Notes under the pieces: model-generated
Database searches by the model: none
What the model saw: only the letters and a program-made list of their open reading frames with translations
What the model was told of the DNA's origin: nothing
Shown: positions 1-5,757 of the stretch, piece by piece
Layout of the letters: every line of letters starts with the position of its first letter
Numbering within the stretch: position 1 is the stretch's first letter
NCBI GenBank assembly: GCA_964356705.1
Contig: CAYHIN010000019.1
Location: 1-13,253 of the forward strand
DNA: 13,253 nt
From: CAYHIN01 sp964356705
GTDB lineage: Bacteria; Patescibacteriota; Microgenomatia; CAZETR01; Amesbacteraceae
Direction of reading: 5' to 3'
Made by a program: the position numbers and the translations under genes

Positions 1-632
1 TGAATGCGGATGCAGACGTCCTCGTAGGCTGGAAAGATGTCTATGAGATCCCCTCTGGCTCGATAGGTGCCACGGTGGAAGTCGTAGTCGGAGCGGGTGT
101 ACTGGAGCTCGTTGAGGCGCATGAGGATCTGGTCTCTATTTACTTTTAGTCCGTCTCTGAGCTCCAAGATGGTCTTGCCGTACTCGACTGGAGAACCTAG
201 ATTATAAATACAAGACACGGAGGCGACGACGATGGTGTCTTTACGGGTTAAGAGATTGGTAGTTGCCGCCAGACGCAATTTGTCGATCTCGTCGTTGATA
301 TCTGTCTCTTTCTCAATATATGTATCTGTCTTGGCGATATAAGCCTCGGGCTGGTAATAATCGTAGTAAGAGACAAAATATGAAACGGCGTTGTCTGGAA
401 AAAAGTCTTTGAACTCTTGGTAGAGCTGGGCGGCCAACGTCTTGTTGTGAGAAATGATCAGGGTGGGCATCTGGTAGGCCTCGATGACGTTGGCAATTGT
501 GAAAGTTTTACCGCTGCCAGTGACTCCTAATAGCACCTGGTTGTCCACACCAGATTTCAGATTTTGGACCAACTTCGTAATGGCTTCCGGCTGATCACCT
601 GTGGGTTTGTAATTTGATTTCAGTTTAAACAT
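1..632 (-). CDS. uvrB: UvrABC excinuclease subunit B, N-terminal 210 residues (3' end outside window)
   Basis: UvrB is the helicase-like damage-verification subunit of nucleotide excision repair; it is loaded by UvrA and recruits UvrC. The visible protein starts MFKLKSNYKPTGDQPEAI, the usual UvrB opening. It carries a Walker A motif GVTGSGKT at residues 36-43, the SHNKTLAAQL segment (61-70) and the beta-hairpin YYDYYQPEAYI (89-99) that clamps DNA. Residues up to about 210 are present, then the window ends, so the helicase C-terminal and UvrC-binding parts are not seen. The start at 632 is the family start. No Shine-Dalgarno sequence and no good -10 is visible upstream; the best weak match is AAGAAT about 7 nt before the ATG. 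The gene is divergent from lexA, which fits SOS control, but a palindromic repeat fills most of the gap. Identification is secure. Confidence 0.97.
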   Translation of the reverse strand, partial: MFKLKSNYKPTGDQPEAITKLVQNLKSGVDNQVLLGVTGSGKTFTIANVIEAYQMPTLIISHNKTLAAQLYQEFKDFFPDNAVSYFVSYYDYYQPEAYIAKTDTYIEKETDINDEIDKLRLAATTNLLTRKDTIVVASVSCIYNLGSPVEYGKTILELRDGLKVNRDQILMRLNELQYTRSDYDFHRGTYRARGDLIDIFPAYEDVCIRI

Positions 633-643
633 GGTTGTCATTC

Positions 644-711
644 TTGTCATTCTGAGTGAAACGAAGAATCCAGAATTGTACTGGATCCTTCACTATCGTT
701 CAGGATGACAA
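644..711. repeat. Palindromic element, full copy 1 (uvrB-lexA intergenic)
   Basis: This is an imperfect inverted repeat with arms of about 30 bp (left arm starts TTGTCATTCTGAG, right arm ends CAGGATGACAA) around a loop of about 7 nt. The inner parts are AATCCAG and CTGGATCC. It shares arm sequence with the elements at 2202-2264, 4380-4407, 10408-10471 and 11548-11574. At its left edge the 9-mer TTGTCATTC occurs twice in tandem (635-643 and 644-652). It could form a hairpin in the 5' region of uvrB mRNA if transcription starts to its right. No T-tract follows either arm, so it is not an obvious intrinsic terminator. Confidence 0.9.
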
Positions 712-719
712 TTTGCGTG

Positions 720-749
720 TTGACATTTGGGTAACATTCGGATTATATT
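720..749 (+). promoter_or_regulatory. lexA promoter (TTGACA -18- TATATT), predicted leaderless
   Basis: A perfect TTGACA at 720-725 is followed by an 18-nt spacer and TATATT at 744-749. Six bases then separate the hexamer from the lexA ATG at 756, so the expected +1 is the A of the start codon. Within the spacer region the octamer ACATTYGG occurs at 723-730 and 734-741, a spacing of 11 bp (about one helical turn). This is a candidate operator, possibly for LexA itself, but it does not match the known GAAC-N4-GTTC or CTGT-N8-ACAG boxes. Confidence 0.8.
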
Positions 750-755
750 GTACAT

Positions 756-1391
756 ATGCCAGTGGTTCTTTACAACAGACAAAGACAGATTTTAGACTTC
801 GTTGCCCAATATATCCAATCCCACGGATTTTCCCCGACTCTTCAGGAAATCGCTAAAGCCTTGGGCGTGTCATCTCTGGCTACTGTTCATGAACATCTGG
901 AAGCCATGGAAAAGAAAGGCGTGATCAAACGATTTGATGGAGCCGTACGTGGTATGGAAATACTAGATAAGAATGCTGCTGAAAGAATGACTTCTGCATC
1001 AGCTGTAGATCTGCCAGTCCTAGGATTCATTGCTGCAGGACAGCCCATTGAACCCTTTACAGATCCCAATGCGACTTTTTCTGTGCCTCCCACTATGGTG
1101 TCATCCAAGAAGCGGTGCTTTGTCCTGCAAGTAAAGGGCGATTCGATGATCGAGGCGGGAATATTTGACCGTGACTATGTAGTAATAGAACAAGTAGAGA
1201 CTGCCCGCGATGGCGAAGTAGTAGTGGCTCTCTTGGACAATGGCTTTGCGACGCTAAAAAGATATTACAAAGAGTCTACTCGAGTCCGCTTGGAACCTGC
1301 AAACTCTACCATGTCCCCTATCTTTGTGACTAAAGTAAAAATTCAGGGCAAAGTAGTGGGCGTCATCCGCCGCTACCAAACGGTGAATTAG
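756..1391 (+). CDS. lexA: LexA repressor (SOS transcriptional repressor and self-cleaving serine protease)
   Basis: LexA represses DNA-damage genes and inactivates itself by autocleavage when RecA filaments form. The 211-residue product has an N-terminal winged-helix domain (about 5-70, with SPTLQEIAKALGVSSLATVHEHL as the recognition region). It also has a C-terminal S24 peptidase domain (about 85-205). The scissile Ala-Gly is A94-G95 in FIAAGQP. The catalytic serine is S130 in KGDSMIEAGI and the lysine is K168 in FATLKRYY. Length is normal for the family. The start is set by the family N terminus and by a promoter whose +1 coincides with the ATG. It is divergent from uvrB, a common LexA target. 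Its 3' end overlaps the convergent dedA gene by 4 bp. Confidence 0.97.
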   Translation: MPVVLYNRQRQILDFVAQYIQSHGFSPTLQEIAKALGVSSLATVHEHLEAMEKKGVIKRFDGAVRGMEILDKNAAERMTSASAVDLPVLGFIAAGQPIEPFTDPNATFSVPPTMVSSKKRCFVLQVKGDSMIEAGIFDRDYVVIEQVETARDGEVVVALLDNGFATLKRYYKESTRVRLEPANSTMSPIFVTKVKIQGKVVGVIRRYQTVN

Positions 1392-2047
1392 TCTCTTCTG
1401 CTTTTTGATCTTTTGTGGCGATGGTAATAGGCGCCGCCGATGAGGATACCTAGGACCAGAAAAATACCGATCTGCATGAATGATTCTACAGCCTCGACTC
1501 CGTGGACTACTGCATTTAGACTAGCAAGGCCAGAGTAGCCAAAATACAAGAAGAGGGAATCACGAATAATGGTGCCTAAAAATGTCGAGGTGACAAAAGT
1601 CCTAAACTTGATCTTGATCACACCACAGACCAAAGAAACTGGGGCACTGGGGATGACTGGGAGACTCCTGATACCCAGAAGAATCAGGTCATCTTTTATA
1701 CCACCATTGAAATGCTTTCCAATGGACTCTACATCCTTGTGACTGAAACCTAGATATTTGCCAAAGTGTTTGAAAACGAAATCCTCGCCTTTGTCTGCCA
1801 ATATATATAGAATTACGGCGCCGATGGTCTTGCCTATGGCTCCCAAAAGCGAGAGTACGAACAAACCAGCGACTGTACGTCCCTGAAGTGAGGCAATGGA
1901 TCCAGCGGTGATCATAATGAGGGGAGATGGGATGGGAGCTATGATCTCTTCTACGAAAGATCCGATGGGGACAAACAGCTCGAGGGGGATGGTATGGGCC
2001 AAAGAGAGGAGAATATCTTCAAAAGGCTTTATAATCGCAGATAGCAT
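1388..2047 (-). CDS. DedA/VTT-domain (SNARE-associated type) inner-membrane protein
   Basis: This is a 219-residue integral membrane protein of the DedA/VTT superfamily, whose members act in membrane homeostasis and lipid-carrier or small-molecule transport; the substrate here is unknown. The early segment GSFVEEIIAPIPSPLIMITAG resembles the family's re-entrant E-x3-P-x-P region. The following glycine-rich helix (LLGAIGKTIGAVILYILADKGE) and the later R-x-LPVIPSAPVSLVCGV segment match the DedA F/Y-x-R-x-x-P-x-x-R/P core. A final hydrophobic helix (FMQIGIFLVLGILIGGAYY) precedes a basic tail. I chose the start at 2047 rather than an in-frame ATG further upstream, because the upstream extension lacks family similarity. 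A strong promoter also places +1 on this ATG. The gene overlaps the rsmI start by two bases and convergently overlaps lexA by 4 bp. Confidence 0.85.
   Translation of the reverse strand: MLSAIIKPFEDILLSLAHTIPLELFVPIGSFVEEIIAPIPSPLIMITAGSIASLQGRTVAGLFVLSLLGAIGKTIGAVILYILADKGEDFVFKHFGKYLGFSHKDVESIGKHFNGGIKDDLILLGIRSLPVIPSAPVSLVCGVIKIKFRTFVTSTFLGTIIRDSLFLYFGYSGLASLNAVVHGVEAVESFMQIGIFLVLGILIGGAYYHRHKRSKSRRD
2030..2035 (+). promoter_or_regulatory. -10 box for rsmI (TATAAT), near-leaderless
   Basis: A perfect TATAAT lies 10 nt upstream of the rsmI ATG at 2046, inside the first codons of dedA on the other strand. This predicts a leader of 0-4 nt. No convincing -35 is present 16-18 nt further upstream, and there is no extended TG motif. 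No Shine-Dalgarno sequence is visible. Confidence 0.55.
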
Positions 2048-2738
2048 GGGGACATTATATGTAGTAGCAACGCCTATTGGCAACCTGGAAGATATATCTA
2101 TCCGGGCCATAAAGACACTTTTGAGCGTGCCGGTGATTGCCTGTGAGGACACTCGCCATACGGGAAATTTACTAAAAATTCTTTCGGATCGATACACGCA
2201 TGTCATTCTGAACGAAGTAAAGAATCCAGATGAGCCTGGATCCTTCGGCGCGCCTCAGGATGACAAAAAGAGAAGATATATTTCAGTCAGAGACTGGAAC
2301 GAAGTTGAAATAGTACCTAAAGTATTAGAGGCGCTGAATGAGAATGATGTGGCATTAGTGTCTGATGCTGGGACACCGCTCTTGTCTGATCCAGGCTTTA
2401 AGGTCGTGAGAGCGGCCAAAGAGGCGGGTTTTGTAGTTTCACCCATTCCTGGGCCATTTGCGGCTGCGGCTGCCCTGTCTGCCGCTGGACTACCCACCAA
2501 TAAATTTGTATTTCATGGGTTTTTGAACAAAAAGTGGGAACTCACCCCCGAGATGACGAATATCATCTATGAGTCACCAGAAAGGGCGCAAATGACTCTA
2601 GAAGAGATAAAAACTAGATATCCTGAGGCAAAAATAATGGTGGCTCAAGAACTGACTAAAGTGCATGAGAGCATTACGGAGTATGCAGAAGGGATGAAAA
2701 TTAAAGGCGAGGTGACGATCCTGGTATATCTAGGCTAG
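2046..2738 (+). CDS. rsmI: 16S rRNA (cytidine(1402)-2'-O)-methyltransferase RsmI
   Basis: RsmI 2'-O-methylates C1402 of 16S rRNA near the decoding centre, using S-adenosylmethionine. The 230-residue protein opens with MGTLYVVATPIGNLEDISIRA, the family signature. It continues with CEDTRHTGNLL (about 34-44), ALVSDAGTPLLSDPG, the IPGPFAAAAALSAAGLP segment and FHGFL. It ends with ESPERA, AQELTKVHE and KGEVTILV. It lacks the C-terminal extension found in longer (about 280-residue) members. Residues 53-73 are an insertion encoded exactly by a 63-bp palindromic repeat. Removing it leaves a normal alignment between the TRHTGNLL helix and the strand before the WNE motif (HNE in E. coli). It probably forms a surface loop. 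The gene overlaps gpmI convergently by 9 bp. Confidence 0.95.
   Translation: MGTLYVVATPIGNLEDISIRAIKTLLSVPVIACEDTRHTGNLLKILSDRYTHVILNEVKNPDEPGSFGAPQDDKKRRYISVRDWNEVEIVPKVLEALNENDVALVSDAGTPLLSDPGFKVVRAAKEAGFVVSPIPGPFAAAAALSAAGLPTNKFVFHGFLNKKWELTPEMTNIIYESPERAQMTLEEIKTRYPEAKIMVAQELTKVHESITEYAEGMKIKGEVTILVYLG
2054..2083 (-). promoter_or_regulatory. dedA promoter (TTGCCA -18- TATAAT), predicted leaderless
   Basis: On the minus strand, TTGCCA (2083-2078, 5 of 6 matches to consensus) is followed by an 18-nt spacer and a perfect TATAAT (2059-2054). Exactly 6 nt then precede the dedA ATG at 2047, so +1 is predicted at the A of the ATG. The whole promoter lies within the first 13 codons of rsmI. It faces the rsmI promoter, so RNA polymerase probably cannot occupy both at once. 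Confidence 0.75.
2202..2264. repeat. Palindromic element, full copy 2, translated in frame inside rsmI
   Basis: This 63-bp copy starts with GTCATTCTGA and ends with TCAGGATGAC, with arms of about 28 bp around AATCCAG and CTGGATCC. It begins on a codon boundary of rsmI, is exactly 21 codons long and contains no stop, so it adds residues 53-73 (VILNEVKNP...APQDD). The same reading phase is used in the half copy at 11548-11574. Confidence 0.92.
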
Positions 2739-4358
2739 TAAGTTGCGGCCGGACATGGAGAATGGGATGGGGAGGCCTAGTAGCTGAAGAATAGTGGGGG
2801 CCACGTCGGCCAAGATACCTTGGGGTAGCTGACGGGCATCTTTGAACTGATTGCCAATCACCAAAAATGGAACGGGGTTGGCATTGTGCTCGGTGTCTAT
2901 CGAATTTGTAGCTAGATCTAGCATCTCCTCAGCATTGCCGTGATCCGCAGTAATGACTAAGACCCCGCCTGCTGCCAGAACTGCGTCTTTGAGTCTACCC
3001 ATGCATTCATCTACTGTCTGACAGCCGAGAATAGTCGACTTGATATTGCCAGTGTGTCCCACCATATCTGCATTGGCAAAGTTTATGACGACGAAATCGT
3101 ATGTGTCTGATGAAATTTCGTGAATGATACGTTCTGTGAGTTCGAGGGCGGACATTTCCGGTTTTTTGTCATAGGTCGGGACTTTGGGTGAGGGAACAAT
3201 AATTCTGGTTTCACCTGTGAAACTGGCCTCGCGCAGGCCGTTGAAATAATGAGTGACAAAGCGCTCCTTTTCGCTTTCGGACATATGAAGTTGTTTGAGA
3301 TTGTGAATGGATATAGCCTCGGCTAGAGTGTTCTCTATCATCTGGGGAGGAAAAGCAGGATGGACGGGTAAATCTTTTTCGTATTCTGTGAGTGTGACAA
3401 AAAAGAGATTCTTGATAATTTTTTTCCTTTCAAACGGTTTTGGACGGAAGTTGTCCTTTTCATCGGCGTGTTTTTTCGTGTATTTGATGGCATAAGGGTC
3501 AAAATCGATAGTGTTGCCTTTGGCCTCCAGATCTGACAAAACAAAGGCCTTGGTCAATTGACGCGGTCTATCGATACGAAAGTTGACAAAGATTACTGCG
3601 TCATTGTCTGCGATTTGGGCTGCGGGATGACCTGAGCCATCTAGAATGAGAGTGGGTTGAATAAATTCATCAGTCTCGTTTTTGTCGTAACTGATTTTTA
3701 TGGCTTCCTCGACGGAGGTCGCTGTTGCTGCCTGGGCTTGGGTGAGGGCCTCGTAAGCTTTTTGGGTACGATCCCAGCGAAAGTCACGATCCATAGCATA
3801 AAATCGACCACAGATTGAGGCGATTTGACCAGTGGCCTCTCTGGCCATGACAGCTTGGAGTTGTTTTATATAATCCAGGCTGGAAGTCGGTGGAGAGTCG
3901 CGACCATCGGTAAACAAATGAAGGAAAACTCTTTTTATTGATTGCTCGTGACATAGTCTTAATAAAGCAAAGAAATGCGATAAGTCTGAGTGGACGCCGC
4001 CTCCACCGACCAAACCCAAGATGTGTAGGCTACTTTTGTTTTCGGTAGTGTGTTTGAGCGCTGATAATAAAGCAGGGTTTTGAAAAAAAGAACCATCGGC
4101 TATGGAGATATTTATCCTGGGAAGGTCCTGGTAGGCAATACGACCGGCACCTAGATTTAGATGCCCAGTCTCAGTATTACCCGGCTCTCTTTTGGGTAGA
4201 CCCACTGACTCGCCGTGGGCGATAAGCTGGGTATGGGTGTACTCTTGCCAAAAAGAGGTCATGTTGGGTGTTTTGGCTTGGGCAATGGCGTTGCCAGGAC
4301 TGGGAGGAGCTATTCCCCAGCCGTCAAGTATGGCGAGGACGATTGGCTTGTAAGACAT
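2730..4358 (-). CDS. gpmI: 2,3-bisphosphoglycerate-independent phosphoglycerate mutase (catalytic Ser replaced by Thr)
   Basis: This enzyme interconverts 3- and 2-phosphoglycerate through a phosphoenzyme intermediate, using two Mn ions. The 542-residue protein belongs to the alkaline phosphatase superfamily. Geobacillus-numbered residues line up directly at first: D12 (LDGWG), position 62, H123 (GGVHS), R153-D154 (DGRD), R185 and R191 (GRFYAMDRD), R261 and R264 (NFRIDR). After an insertion of about 28 residues (around 270-320) come K364, D431 and H435 (ANADMVGHTG), D472-H473 (TADHGNAE) and H491. Position 62, normally the phosphorylated serine in GNSEVGH, is threonine here (GNTETGH, codon ACT). 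The family is certain; activity with threonine is an inference. A TATACT hexamer sits 6 nt before the ATG, so the mRNA is predicted leaderless. It lies downstream of eno on the same strand. Confidence 0.95.
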   Translation of the reverse strand: MSYKPIVLAILDGWGIAPPSPGNAIAQAKTPNMTSFWQEYTHTQLIAHGESVGLPKREPGNTETGHLNLGAGRIAYQDLPRINISIADGSFFQNPALLSALKHTTENKSSLHILGLVGGGGVHSDLSHFFALLRLCHEQSIKRVFLHLFTDGRDSPPTSSLDYIKQLQAVMAREATGQIASICGRFYAMDRDFRWDRTQKAYEALTQAQAATATSVEEAIKISYDKNETDEFIQPTLILDGSGHPAAQIADNDAVIFVNFRIDRPRQLTKAFVLSDLEAKGNTIDFDPYAIKYTKKHADEKDNFRPKPFERKKIIKNLFFVTLTEYEKDLPVHPAFPPQMIENTLAEAISIHNLKQLHMSESEKERFVTHYFNGLREASFTGETRIIVPSPKVPTYDKKPEMSALELTERIIHEISSDTYDFVVINFANADMVGHTGNIKSTILGCQTVDECMGRLKDAVLAAGGVLVITADHGNAEEMLDLATNSIDTEHNANPVPFLVIGNQFKDARQLPQGILADVAPTILQLLGLPIPFSMSGRNLLA

Positions 4359-4364
4359 GTACTT

Positions 4365-4370
4365 AGTATA
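4365..4370 (-). promoter_or_regulatory. -10 box for gpmI (TATACT), predicted leaderless
   Basis: TATACT on the minus strand (4370-4365) is followed by 6 nt (AAGTAC) and the gpmI ATG at 4358. No TTGACA-like -35 is found at 17-18 nt. That position falls inside the half palindromic element at 4380-4407, so the -35 may have been replaced, or the gene may also be transcribed from eno. Confidence 0.6.
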
Positions 4371-4379
4371 CGACTAGAA

Positions 4380-4407
4380 CTGGATCCTTCGCTATGCTCA
4401 GGATGAC
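4380..4407. repeat. Palindromic element, half copy (right arm only) at the eno-gpmI junction
   Basis: Only the CTGGATCCTTC...CTCAGGATGAC arm is present, 28 bp. It covers the last codons and stop of eno and extends into the short gap before gpmI. On the minus strand it supplies the eno end SSstop (TCATCCTGA), and it occupies the expected -35 position of gpmI. Confidence 0.85.
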
Positions 4408-5654
4408 TGGGAGAGCTCCGATTCGACGCTCAGGAGGCGGTTGTACTTGGCTACCCGTTCTCCTCGGGCGGGGGCGCCAAATTTGGCATAGTCGGCACCG
4501 ACGCCGACGGCAAAATCGGAGATGAAAGTGTCGTTGGTTTCTCCAGATCTATGTGAGACGACTATCTTCCAGCCAGCAGATCTGGCGGTAGTGACGACTT
4601 CGATGGTTTCGGTCACGGTCCCAATCTGGTTTGGCTTGACAATAGCTCCAGTACAGGCTTTTTCTGATATCGCTTTTTTGACTTTGACTTTGTTTGTCGC
4701 GATGAGATCGTCCCCGACTATTGTGGTGACGCTGCCTAGAGTACTTGTGAGCTGGGACCAGCCTTTCCAATCGTTCTCCTGCAGGGGATCCTCAAGTAGC
4801 CTCAGATGATATTGGCTGTTGAGGTCGCGCAAATAGTCGATAAATTCGGCCGAGTCCATGGGACTGCTGCGATCTTTGATGATGTATTTGCCATCCTTAA
4901 AAAAACTATTGGCTGCGATGTCCAGTCCCAGCTCTACGTCTATAGTGGGTTTTTTGTGACATTCCATAATTGACTCATTGAGGATTTCGAGGGCATCGAG
5001 GTTAGTGAACAGATTTGGTGCGAATCCTCCTTCGTCACCGATGCTGTGAATGGCTCCGCGCCTGGCCAATAATCTTTTGATAGTTTGATAAATCTCACAA
5101 CCCACTTCGAGCATTGAAGCAAATGATTTGAGCCTACTAGGGATGACATGAAATTCTTGGAAGTCCAGATTGCCAGCACCGTGCTTGCCGCCATTTATCA
5201 TGTTAAAAATAGGAACGGGGACAAAAAGTGGTTGAGTGTTTGTAGCTAATTGAGATATATATTTATACAGAGGAAGCTTGACTGCTGCGGCTGCGGCTTT
5301 GGTAACGGCCATAGATACGCCGAGAATAGAATTTGCTCCCAGTTTTGATTTGGTTGGGGTGCCGTCCAGTTTAATGAGTAACTCATCCAGATGACTAATG
5401 CTCTCAATGTCTTTTCCAATTAACTCCCGGGCTATCTCGTTGTTTATGAAACCGACGGCCTTGAGTACCCCATTGCCGAGAAAACGATTTGGATCGCCAT
5501 CGCGAAGTTCCAATGCTTCGTAACTACCAGTTGAACTACCTGAAGGGACAGAGGCGACGCCAAACTCTCCGGTGTCAAGAATTGCCACCGCTTCTACGGT
5601 CGGGTTGGCTCTGGAGTCTATGATTTCGCGAGCGTAGAGTTGTTTGAGTTTCAT
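4398..5654 (-). CDS. eno: Enolase (phosphopyruvate hydratase)
   Basis: Enolase converts 2-phosphoglycerate to PEP in glycolysis. The 418-residue protein starts MKLKQLYAREIIDSRANPTVE, the standard opening. It has the mobile loop SGSSTG (38-43), E167 (FQEFH), E208 (DEGG), metal ligands D245, E288 (LLEDP) and D315 (GDD), catalytic K340 (VKPNQIG), the SHRSGET loop (367-373) and K391. I chose 5654 because an in-frame extension of 29 residues upstream to 5741 is low-complexity and encoded by a GC-rich element, unlike any enolase N terminus. The last residues (SQSS) and the stop lie in a half palindromic repeat. No clear Shine-Dalgarno sequence or -10 is at the expected distance. It lies 103 nt downstream of ppsA. 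Confidence 0.96.
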   Translation of the reverse strand: MKLKQLYAREIIDSRANPTVEAVAILDTGEFGVASVPSGSSTGSYEALELRDGDPNRFLGNGVLKAVGFINNEIARELIGKDIESISHLDELLIKLDGTPTKSKLGANSILGVSMAVTKAAAAAVKLPLYKYISQLATNTQPLFVPVPIFNMINGGKHGAGNLDFQEFHVIPSRLKSFASMLEVGCEIYQTIKRLLARRGAIHSIGDEGGFAPNLFTNLDALEILNESIMECHKKPTIDVELGLDIAANSFFKDGKYIIKDRSSPMDSAEFIDYLRDLNSQYHLRLLEDPLQENDWKGWSQLTSTLGSVTTIVGDDLIATNKVKVKKAISEKACTGAIVKPNQIGTVTETIEVVTTARSAGWKIVVSHRSGETNDTFISDFAVGVGADYAKFGAPARGERVAKYNRLLSVESELSQSS

Positions 5655-5671
5655 ATGTATATTTGCACTCG

Positions 5672-5755
5672 GCATCGTGGCTGCGCATGCTCGCCTCCCG
5701 CGATCGTTGTCGCGCGGACCCGCTGCGCGTGCGGTCCACAAGTGCCTGCGTGCAT
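5672..5755. other. GC-rich, hairpin-dense intergenic element between ppsA and eno
   Basis: This stretch is much richer in G+C than its neighbours. It contains CGCGA/TCGCG arms (5699-5703 and 5710-5714, 6-nt loop), GGACC/GGTCC arms (5716-5720 and 5733-5737, extended by GC pairs with a bulge) and the palindrome GCATGC (5685-5690). No T-tract follows on the minus strand, so a simple terminator is unlikely. It is open in the enolase frame (no stop back to 5741). It may be a dispersed repeat, an RNA element in the ppsA-eno transcript or a processing site; function is unknown. Confidence 0.6.
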
Positions 5756-5757
5756 AA

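Noticed and set aside
644..711. Intrinsic terminator in the uvrB-lexA gap
   Set aside because: Both flanking genes read away from it and no T-tract follows either arm; it matches a dispersed palindromic family.
1896..2045. Longer rsmI start at 1896
   Set aside because: The added residues are antisense to dedA; MGTLYVVATPIGNL at 2046 is the family start.
2048..2206. Longer dedA start at 2206
   Set aside because: The additional 53 residues are antisense to rsmI codons, lack family similarity and would cross the strong promoter that places +1 on the 2047 ATG.
4374..4393. A -35 box for gpmI at 17-18 nt from TATACT
   Set aside because: The hexamers there (AGCGAA, TAGCGA) are part of the half palindrome and do not resemble TTGACA.
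5575..5688. Small minus-strand ORF starting at 5688 behind a GGAGG sequence, overlapping the eno start out of frame
   Set aside because: About 37 codons with no recognisable similarity, mostly overlapping eno, and the GGAGG lies within the GC-rich repeat-like element; a leader peptide cannot be supported.
5655..5741. Extension of enolase by 29 residues to an ATG at 5741
   Set aside because: The extension is Arg/Ala/Gly-rich, encoded by the GC-rich hairpin element, and precedes a complete canonical enolase N terminus.
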